Notes under the pieces: model-generated | Database searches by the model: none | Told to the model about the DNA's origin: nothing | Seen by the model: the letters and a program-made list of their open reading frames with translations, nothing else | Assembly: GCA_030040815.1 (NCBI GenBank) | Contig: JASHSZ010000167.1 | Location: 1-5,123, forward strand | From: Streptosporangiaceae bacterium | Lineage (GTDB): Bacteria > Actinomycetota > Actinomycetes > Streptosporangiales > Streptosporangiaceae | Direction of reading: 5' to 3' | DNA: 5,123 bases | Translations under genes and position numbers: made by a program | In this document: positions 1 to 4,462 of the stretch, piece by piece | How the letters are laid out: every line of letters starts with the position of its first letter | Position numbering within the stretch: the stretch's first letter is position 1

Positions 1-245
1 GATCATGCTGGACGGCCTTCGCCGCGACCGAACTGCACCGACTGAGCTGAGCCAGGAGCCGCCTAGCGCTCAGGAACTTGACCACGCCATGAAGACATGG
101 TGGCCCGGCAAGCGCTGAGCCAGGTCAACCCGGTCATTCCGGCACCGCGACAATCGTTCTCACGACCTTGTCTGGGTGGGCGAGCTGCCTGGTATGACTC
201 AGGGCCAACAACAGGTACTGCAGGCTTCGTGACGACCAGGACGCT
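1..245. other. Left edge, no gene recognised
   Basis: I read all six frames of this stretch and found no protein family I recognise, no tRNA-like cloverleaf and no convincing promoter. Short open frames exist on both strands, which is expected in GC-rich DNA. One minus-strand frame between about 230 and 134 reads as a leucine-rich helix-like stretch ending in a stop at 134-136. It could be the tail of a decayed gene, but nothing in it identifies a family. Confidence 0.4.
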
Positions 246-287
246 CCTGGACAGGCGTGCCTGGACAGGCGCGCCTGGACAGCTCGC
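246..287. repeat. Three tandem copies of a 14-bp unit
   Basis: The unit cctggacaggcgyg occurs at 246-259 and 260-273 with one mismatch (gtg/gcg). A third, more diverged copy, cctggacagctcgc, lies at 274-287. Because 14 is not a multiple of three, gain or loss of a unit would shift any reading frame crossing it. That fits the broken coding potential of the minus strand here. The array is short and could have arisen by replication slippage. Confidence 0.75.
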
Positions 288-351
288 AATCGCCCGCGCA
301 CTGCCTGGTCGATGGCAGCGAGCCCTTCCTGCCCGCGTCTGCTCGCCGGCA

Positions 352-480
352 TCATCGAGCGCCCCGGTGAACCGGTCCAATTGGTAGGCGGTCGCAGGCG
401 AACTCCGCCACCCGTTCCTCCCCGATCACGATGTGATCGGAGTAGGGGTGACGCTGATAGATCCGAGTCGCGATTGTCAT
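352..480 (-). pseudogene. Short unrecognised ORF after the epimerase, probably the frameshifted start of a larger gene
   Basis: An ATG at 478-480 opens a 42-residue frame that begins MTIATRIYQRHPYSDHIVIG and ends at a TGA at 352-354. It starts 15 bases after the epimerase stop, on the same strand, so it would be the next gene of that operon. I see no good ribosome binding site. Its composition looks protein-like for about 28 residues (aromatics, acidic and hydrophobic residues alternating). Then a different frame becomes the protein-like one (AYQLDRFTGALDDAGEQ, about 389-339), and further on a third (RRGQEGLAAIDQAVRGRL). This succession of frames suggests at least two indels in a former gene reaching to about 250. 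I do not recognise the family. The alternative is a real small ORF, or chance. Confidence 0.35.
422..440. repeat. Perfect inverted repeat, 8-bp arms, 3-bp spacer
   Basis: The arms ccgatcac (422-429) and gtgatcgg (433-440) are exact reverse complements around the spacer gat. The shape resembles a dimeric repressor operator, but it lies inside the short reading frame that follows the epimerase, not in a promoter. One such repeat is not improbable in 5 kb by chance. Confidence 0.45.
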
Positions 481-495
481 GCGATCGCGATCCGC

Positions 496-1341
496 TCAGC
501 CTTTGACGTGGTCCCGCCAAGAGTGCTCAGGCTCGAAGCTAAGGACCTGCCGGGCCCGGTCGATCGCCAGCAGCGTGCCGAACTTCGCCGCCTCCCGGCT
601 GAGCCGCACGCTGGGGAAGACCTCAGCGAGCAGGTCCGCCGAGGGCCGGTTCATCACCGTGTCGGCCGCCGCGATGATGAACGACGAGGCCGGTCCGACG
701 GCGCCGGGGTCGGCTTCCAGCGCTAGGCGGCAGGACAGTGCTACGTCCCGCTGGTCGACATAGCCCCACAGGTTCCACTTGCGCAGCAACGGGTCGTCCC
801 AGAAGGAGGGGAACTCCTCATACCACGCTGGATCCCAGATGTTGGAGAAACGCAGTGCCACGAACGGGATGCCAGACCACCGGGCGATCTGCCCGGCAAC
901 CGTCTCGCTGGCCACCTTGGACAGCGCGTAGGTCGAGGTCGGCACCGGGTAATGGTCCTCGTCCACGGGGGCGTAACGCGGCGGCACGTCGAAAGGCAGG
1001 CCCAGCGTCGTCTCGCTGGACGCCCACACGACTCGGCTTAGCTTCAGGCTCGCCGCCGCGTGAAAGACGTTGAAGTTCATCGTCATGTTCATGTTGAACG
1101 TAGCCGCCGGGGTGGCCAGGCCAGGAGCAGGAATGTTCGCTAGGTGCACGACAGCGTCCGCGCCGGTGAGCGCCTCGACCGCCTGGCCGTAGTCGGTGAG
1201 GTCCGCCCGAAGCGCATCGTCCTCGCCGAACTGCGTCACGATATCGGTCGCGGCCACGTCATATCCGTGCTCGCGCAGGTCCCTTACGACTGCCCGGCCC
1301 GCCAGCCCGTTCGCACCCGTCACGCATATCCGCCGCGTCAT
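496..1341 (-). CDS. NAD(P)-dependent oxidoreductase, NAD-dependent epimerase/dehydratase family (extended SDR)
   Basis: This 281-residue cytoplasmic protein has the normal length for a compact extended short-chain dehydrogenase. The N-terminal Rossmann fold shows TGANGLAG (residues 8-15), the TGxxGxxG nucleotide-binding loop. Asp33 after the second strand favours NAD over NADP. DLT at 48-50 and VHLAN at 65-69 are further cofactor-site landmarks. The catalytic set is Ser108/Ser109 in WASSE with Tyr138 and Lys142 in YALSK. RFSNIWDP (164-171) and GYVDQRDVA (193-201) are typical of the substrate-side half. The overall look is closest to the uronate dehydrogenase-like/YbjS-like group, but the sugar or other substrate cannot be read from the sequence. 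I chose the second of two adjacent ATGs because it lies 7 bases after AAAGG; the first (1344) is only 4 away. The start overlaps the TGA of an upstream frame, suggesting translational coupling. Confidence 0.9.
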   Translation of the reverse strand: MTRRICVTGANGLAGRAVVRDLREHGYDVAATDIVTQFGEDDALRADLTDYGQAVEALTGADAVVHLANIPAPGLATPAATFNMNMTMNFNVFHAAASLKLSRVVWASSETTLGLPFDVPPRYAPVDEDHYPVPTSTYALSKVASETVAGQIARWSGIPFVALRFSNIWDPAWYEEFPSFWDDPLLRKWNLWGYVDQRDVALSCRLALEADPGAVGPASSFIIAAADTVMNRPSADLLAEVFPSVRLSREAAKFGTLLAIDRARQVLSFEPEHSWRDHVKG

Positions 1342-1470
1342 CATGCTGCCTTTCGCATTCTGCAATTCGGACCATAGCGGAGCGGATGGAAGCCCGCCTC
1401 GTCCCATTCGGCACGCGGGCGCTCGATCATCCTGTCGGCCGACCGCCATGAGCCCGCAGCCCTGGCCGTG
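1341..1470 (-). pseudogene. 3' end of an unrecognised gene coupled to the epimerase
   Basis: A minus-strand frame ends with TGA at 1341-1343, inside the ATGATG at which the epimerase starts. This ATGA-type overlap is a common sign of translational coupling in actinobacterial operons. The last 40 or so residues look protein-like (IERPRAEWDEAGFHPLRYGP). Upstream of about 1470 the DNA instead encodes an amidohydrolase remnant on the other strand, so the gene body is missing and this would be a 3' stump. The left boundary given is approximate. I cannot assign a family, and the frame may be fortuitous. Confidence 0.3.
1349..1353 (-). promoter_or_regulatory. Ribosome binding site of the epimerase gene
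   Basis: Read on the minus strand the site is AAAGG. It stands 4 bases before the ATG ending at 1344 and 7 bases before the ATG at 1341. The spacing favours the second ATG, which is why the shorter protein is annotated. Confidence 0.55.
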
Positions 1471-1480
1471 AGCGGGCTCT

Positions 1481-1660
1481 GCCCGCATCCACGCGATTCA
1501 GGAGGTGACGTGTCGCCGGGCGGTCGGGCAGGGGTGGACAGTCTGGAGCACGGCATGTGGCTGGATCATGACCTGCCGCCGCGGATGGCCGCGCAGGGCA
1601 CCGCGCTCATCTTGACCTGTACGCCGTGGGCCCGGGCAGATCGAGGTGATCCGGGGGCTG
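1481..1660 (+). pseudogene. Amidohydrolase remnant with a one-base deletion
   Basis: Two adjacent frames together give a stretch typical of the imidazolonepropionase/prolidase-like amidohydrolase superfamily. From 1490 one frame reads HAIQEVTCRRAV. From 1528 the next frame reads AGVDSLEHGMWLDHD, followed by a RMAAQGTALILT stretch to about 1620. The EHG motif and the preceding RAVxAGVDS helix are what identify the family, and the His of EHG is a metal ligand in intact members. Inserting a single C between 1525 and 1526 joins the frames as RAVRAGVDS, so a one-base deletion is the simplest explanation. About 50-60 residues of a protein normally near 400 remain, with no start codon context and no upstream half. 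It is non-functional. Both edges are approximate. Confidence 0.65.
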
Positions 1661-1838
1661 GGGCTGGCGAACCCAGGATAGGGAACTCGACAACGGCCTC
1701 CACACTGCTGCGCACTACACCGTGCGGCAAGCCGTCGACGACTGGCTGGCGTCCGGGCTTGCCGACCGGTCAGCTAAGACGATCAGCACCCGCCGCGAGG
1801 TGGTAACACCACGGGCTGGCCGCATCGAAGCCACATAG
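1650..1838 (+). pseudogene. N-terminal fragment of a tyrosine-recombinase (phage-type) integrase
   Basis: The plus frame opens after a TGA at 1647-1649 and stops at the TAG at 1836-1838. Its middle, HYTVRQAVDDWLASGLADRS (from 1713) followed by AKTISTRREVV, matches the N-terminal SAM-like core-binding domain of actinobacterial integrases. In that domain a short TV-x-A-x-x-DWL helix precedes a G-x-x-x-RSAKT turn and a long basic helix. The catalytic domain with the R-H-x-x-R and Tyr residues is absent, so no recombinase activity is possible. From about 1785 onward the opposite strand carries the start of an LLM oxidoreductase, so the true break point lies at roughly 1780-1805 and the last residues of this frame are probably not integrase. 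Confidence 0.6.
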
Positions 1839-1940
1839 CTCGGCTGCCCACAAGATGTCGATGCCAACGTCTTCGAGGTCGCGGGCACGCTGCGGCACGG
1901 CAGCGGGATCCGCTTTGCCGATGCTGGCGCCTAGCCGCAT
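1770..1940 (-). pseudogene. 5' stump of an LLM-class flavin/F420-dependent oxidoreductase
   Basis: An ATG at 1938-1940 opens a 56-residue frame beginning MRLGASIG and ending with TGA at 1770-1772. The order MRLG-x-x-x-G, then an ARDLED-x-GID helix, ILWAAEL, CGFDAASP and a Y-x-LAA segment is the first beta-alpha-beta unit of luciferase-like monooxygenases, close to the F420-dependent Rv3520c type. Intact members have about 330-350 residues, so roughly 85% of the gene is gone. The start is well supported by a perfect AGGAGG five bases upstream. It lies 42 bases after the crotonase stop on the same strand, so it was the third gene of that operon. The frame breaks where the integrase remnant of the other strand begins, which suggests replacement of the 3' part by mobile DNA. 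Confidence 0.65.
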
Positions 1941-1945
1941 AGTGG

Positions 1946-1951
1946 CCTCCT
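1946..1951 (-). promoter_or_regulatory. Perfect Shine-Dalgarno AGGAGG of the truncated LLM gene
   Basis: The plus strand reads cctcct at 1946-1951, which is AGGAGG on the minus strand, five bases before the ATG at 1940. A consensus site at this spacing makes the short frame a genuine gene start and not a chance ORF. Confidence 0.7.
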
Positions 1952-1982
1952 CGGCTGGATTAGGGAACGGGGTTTACTGGCG

Positions 1983-2825
1983 TCAGTCAGACGTCGAGCC
2001 TTGCGGCGGAAGCGCGTGCTTGGACAGCTGCCACCGCGGGGGCCGGTGCTCGAGGAACGCCTCGACGCCCTCGCGGGCGTCCGCCTGCTGGCCCGCCCAC
2101 CGGAACAGGATGCGCTCACGCTCGAGTGCGGCCCTGCGGTCGGTTTCCTCCAGGAACTGCCGGGCGACCTGCTTGGTAATCGCGGCCGATGCGGGAGCCA
2201 CGTTGGCGGCGATGTCCCGGGCCAGGTCAGTAGCCGTGGCGAGCACGCTGTCTTTCGGCACGGCCCGCGACACCAGTCCCACCTCGGCTGCCTCCTTGCC
2301 GGTGAAGATGCGGCCGGTCAGCAGCAGATCCATGGCACGGGCATAGCCGATAAGACGCGGCAGGTACCACAGCAGGTCAGCGTCGGGGATGACACCCCGC
2401 CGGTTGAACACGAAGCCGAGCTTGGCGTCCTCGGCCGCGATGCGGATATCGCACGCGACGGCCATGGTGATCCCCGCGCCGACCGCGGGGCCGTTGATGG
2501 CGGCGATGACCGGCGTCATCAGCTCAGCGATCTCACGGGCCGGACCCGGATAGCGCTCGTCCCAGACGGCCGGGTCGCGCGAGCCATCGAAGGTCGATCC
2601 CCTGGGCGCCAGGGCGGCGCCGGCACAGAACGCGCGACCAGCCCCGGTAAGGACGATCGCGCGCACGTCGTCGCTGTCGTCCAGGTCCGCGTAGGCGGTG
2701 CGCAGTTCCCTGTGCATCTGCCAGTCCCACGCGTTCAGCTGGTCTGGCCGGTTCAAAGTGACGGTGGCAACCGCGTGGTCGACGGTCACCTCGATGGTCT
2801 CGTAGTCGAATCTGGTGATAGTCAT
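1983..2825 (-). CDS. Enoyl-CoA hydratase/isomerase (crotonase) family protein, isomerase-like active site
   Basis: This 280-residue cytoplasmic protein acts on an acyl-CoA thioester. The crotonase fold is clear: TLNRPDQLNAW (23-33), the first oxyanion-hole segment GRAFCAGAAL (63-72), the second AAINGPAVGAG (108-118), then CDIRIAAEDAKLG (125-137) and YLPRLIG (154-160). Aligned by eye with rat mitochondrial enoyl-CoA hydratase, the catalytic Glu144 position is Thr120 and the Glu164 position is Phe140. Asp148 in GVIPD falls where PaaG and dienoyl-CoA isomerase have their acid/base Asp. An isomerase-like or other non-hydratase reaction is therefore more likely, and the substrate is unknown. The start follows GAGGAG by four bases. 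Its ATG overlaps the stop of the CoA-transferase frame (ATGA), so the two were translationally coupled. This is the only intact member of a three-gene catabolic operon. Confidence 0.92.
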   Translation of the reverse strand: MTITRFDYETIEVTVDHAVATVTLNRPDQLNAWDWQMHRELRTAYADLDDSDDVRAIVLTGAGRAFCAGAALAPRGSTFDGSRDPAVWDERYPGPAREIAELMTPVIAAINGPAVGAGITMAVACDIRIAAEDAKLGFVFNRRGVIPDADLLWYLPRLIGYARAMDLLLTGRIFTGKEAAEVGLVSRAVPKDSVLATATDLARDIAANVAPASAAITKQVARQFLEETDRRAALERERILFRWAGQQADAREGVEAFLEHRPPRWQLSKHALPPQGSTSD

Positions 2826-3370
2826 CGGGCTCCTCTTTCTGCCAGCGGTTGCTGTCGAGATGATGGATGGCTGGAGAACGTGGCGGCCTGGCCCGGCGTC
2901 ACCGCATTGCCTTCCGCTGCCGACCAGGAAGTCCGGGCGACCTTGCTATCTCCCGCTGGCCGGGGCGCCTGGACCGCGGCGGCTGGGCGATCGGTGACGG
3001 CACCGGTTGCCTGTAGCGCGGCAACACAGTCAGCACTCAGCCCGAGCAGGCCGACCAGAATCTGCTCGTTATGGTGTCCAAAGCACGGCGCAGCCCGGGT
3101 AATGCCGCCCGGTCTCCGGTCAAGCTGGTAGGACAGGCTCGGGTAAGCGTGACGGCCGGCCTCGGGATGATCCAGCGCGCGGATGAATCCGCTGCGCAGG
3201 AGGGTCTGGTCGCGTGCTACGTCGGAGGCGTTGTAGACAGGCGCGGCCGGCGCCGCGGCGTTCAGGGCGCCGATCGGATCGAGGTAGGCGCGGCCGGTCA
3301 GCACCGGAGGCCCGTCGCCGAGGCCCATCAGGGTCGCCATGCCGCAGGCGGCTTCCATGGTCTTTTCCAT
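2822..3370 (-). pseudogene. CoA-transferase family III (CaiB/BaiF), 5'-truncated with internal deletion
   Basis: The open frame has 182 codons, against about 380-430 residues for intact members. Residues 5-38 (TMEAACGMATLMG, DGPP, RAYLDPIGALNAA) match the segment around the catalytic Asp of family III CoA-transferases; Asp31 is the likely equivalent of Asp169 of formyl-CoA transferase. Directly after it, residues 39-130 (PAAPVYNASDV, RSGFIRALDHPEAGRH, YPSLSYQLD, APCFGHHNE, LLGLS, ATGAV) match the C-terminal region. About 180-200 residues between them are missing without a frameshift, and the N-terminal Rossmann part is also absent. A TAG at 3374-3376 stands just before the first ATG. The last 50 residues look like readthrough of former spacer. 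The family moves CoA between carboxylic acids; this copy should be inactive. It overlaps the crotonase start by four bases. Confidence 0.75.
2830..2835 (-). promoter_or_regulatory. Ribosome binding site of the crotonase gene
   Basis: On the minus strand GAGGAG stands four bases before the ATG at 2823-2825, within a longer purine run. It lies inside the end of the CoA-transferase frame, which fits a coupled operon. Confidence 0.6.
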
Positions 3371-3582
3371 GCCCTAGTGCGCACTGTCCGGCCCGCCAGG
3401 AAGAGCCGGGTCTGGGTCGATTGGCCGCCACCCGACAACGGGTTCTTCCAGGTACAGGCGGAGTTCTGCGCTGGATTCCTCCAACGCGGGATCGGGCTCA
3501 CTGGACATTCTCAAACAATAGCCGCGGTTCCCTGCTGACCGAAAACCTATTCGACCGTGCTGTTCGGGCGGCGGATCTGCTG
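3371..3582. other. Spacer between the CoA-transferase and transposase remnants
   Basis: On the minus strand a 44-codon frame (3374-3508) starts MSSEPDPALEESS and stops at TAG just before the CoA-transferase remnant. It is acidic and proline-rich, has no clear ribosome binding site, and matches no family I know. The region may contain remains of the missing 5' half of the CoA-transferase gene, but no segment resembles that domain in any frame. I see no promoter or terminator. Confidence 0.3.
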
Positions 3583-3725
3583 GCCCTGACGCCAGCCGGT
3601 CACCATCCAGGTGGCCAGGTCGATGACGGTGATAGGTAGAGCCACCCCTCCCAGGCGGCGACGTAGGTGATGTCCCCGACCATCCGCGTTCCGGGAGCAT
3701 TGGCGGTGAAGTCGCGGATCCAGCG
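3583..3725 (-). pseudogene. IS3-family transposase (OrfB) fragment with frameshift
   Basis: Two minus-strand frames give a piece of the DDE (rve) integrase core of IS3-family OrfB. The first, 3725-3633, reads RWIRDFTANAPGTRMVGDITY then VAAWEGWLYL. The second, 3630-3583, continues with TVIDLATWMVTGW. The DITY aspartate is the first acidic residue of the catalytic DDE triad; the other two and the whole C-terminal half are absent. At 3631-3632 only two bases stand where one codon is expected, so a one-base deletion separates the frames. No terminal inverted repeats or target duplication were visible. It is a dead insertion-sequence remnant whose outer limits are approximate; DNA to about 3800 may belong to it. 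Confidence 0.65.
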
Positions 3726-3820
3726 GTTGACGCAGTCGTCGGCGGCTCGCGGCTCCTGATTGCTCGCAGGACCGCCATAACGAAGTTCAGGCGGCCTGGA
3801 GGCACGCTCGGCATCACCCC

Positions 3821-3851
3821 TGGACAGCGCACCGCAGCGGGCAGGGATAAT
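3821..3851 (+). promoter_or_regulatory. Putative promoter of the HIT gene
   Basis: A -35-like TGGACA at 3821-3826 is followed after 19 bases by a -10-like GATAAT at 3846-3851, each one mismatch from the vegetative consensus. Transcription would begin about seven bases downstream, near 3858-3859. That coincides with the GTG at 3859-3861 and suggests a leaderless message, which is common in actinobacteria. The spacer is one or two bases longer than ideal. Confidence 0.45.
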
Positions 3852-3858
3852 GAGAGCC

Positions 3859-4332
3859 GTGCCTGCTGACGAATCACCGCGAGCGCCGTGCATCTTCTGC
3901 GAGATCGTGGCCGGCCGGGAACCGGCCAGCGTGGTCTACTCCGATGCCGGGATCATCGCCTTCATGGACCTGCGCCCGATCAATGCCGGCCACCTACTGG
4001 TAGTGCCACGGGCCCACGCGGCACACCTCGCCGACCTAGACGAGCGGCTGGGCGCGGCGATGTTCGCCGTGGGGCAACGGCTGGCAGGGGCCATCCGACG
4101 CTCAGGTCTGCCGTGCCAGGGAGTCAACCTCTTCGTCGCCGACGGCGAGGTCGCCGGGCAGGAAGTTATGCATATCCACCTGCACGTGCTGCCGAGGATA
4201 CCGGGCGACGGGTTCCGGATCGAGCGTGGGTCAGCAATCACCAGCCGGGCCGAGCTTGACCAGGGAGCTGCGCTTGTCCGGGGCGGCCTGGACCGGGCAG
4301 ACCGACTGGGTGCAGGCCGCGTACCACCCTGA
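3859..4332 (+). CDS. HIT-family protein (histidine-triad nucleotide hydrolase/transferase)
   Basis: From the GTG this is a 157-residue soluble cytoplasmic protein, the usual size for bacterial HIT proteins, which cleave or transfer nucleotidyl groups (Ap4A, AMP-conjugates). The N-terminus has CIFCEIVAG, where the two Cys (11 and 14) are the zinc-binding pair found in many HIT proteins. FMDLRPINAGHLLVVPRAH (35-53) is the conserved central segment. VMHIHLHVLPR carries the triad His105-x-His107-x-His109, with His107 the expected nucleophile. An in-frame ATG at 3850 would add three residues, but it overlaps the putative -10 box and has a poorly spaced ribosome binding site, so the GTG is preferred. 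The gene converges with mraY, 130 bases away, and is not part of the catabolic operon. Substrate and physiological role are unknown. Confidence 0.88.
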   Translation: MPADESPRAPCIFCEIVAGREPASVVYSDAGIIAFMDLRPINAGHLLVVPRAHAAHLADLDERLGAAMFAVGQRLAGAIRRSGLPCQGVNLFVADGEVAGQEVMHIHLHVLPRIPGDGFRIERGSAITSRAELDQGAALVRGGLDRADRLGAGRVPP

Positions 4333-4462
4333 AGGCCACCGTCAACCAGGCCGGTGCGGAACATCTCAGCCCCGCCTCCGCACTCCCTCAGCACCTAGAT
4401 CGAGCCCGCTTCACGCTACACAGGGCTGCTCAGAGCGCGCGCGGTCGCCGACAAGCCCGGCG
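4333..4462. other. Convergent intergenic region between HIT gene and mraY
   Basis: Both flanking genes end here, so one or two terminators are expected. The only pairing I noticed is agccc/gggct (4403-4407 with 4423-4427) around a 15-base loop, without a T-run. That is too weak to call a terminator. No other feature was seen. Confidence 0.4.

Noticed and set aside
246..287. Repeat array considered as CRISPR
   Set aside because: The units are 14 bp and directly adjacent with no spacers.
97..387. Plus-strand open frame of about 96 codons near the left edge
   Set aside because: No ribosome binding site, no family resemblance, and it crosses the 14-bp tandem repeat. The minus strand carries the better, though broken, coding signal.
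1374..1395. Possible promoter for the epimerase with a TATGGT-like -10 on the minus strand
   Set aside because: The -10-like hexamer has no matching -35 at a normal distance and lies inside the protein-like upstream tail. It is too weak to call.
2001..3131. Long plus-strand open frame of about 376 codons
   Set aside because: It lies antisense to the crotonase and the CoA-transferase remnant. Its length follows from GC-rich codon bias, its composition is low in hydrophobic residues, and it resembles no family.
3727..3732. TTGACG considered as a -35 box for the HIT gene
   Set aside because: There is no acceptable -10 element 16-19 bases downstream, and it falls at the edge of the transposase remnant.
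3374..3877. Minus-strand open frame of about 167 codons
   Set aside because: Most of it is the out-of-frame shadow of the transposase remnant. Its translation is rich in Ser, Pro and Arg with no recognisable domain; only the last 44 codons could be a separate small ORF, and that is unsupported.
4403..4427. Possible terminator hairpin between the HIT gene and mraY
   Set aside because: The stem is only five base pairs around a 15-base loop, with no T-run.
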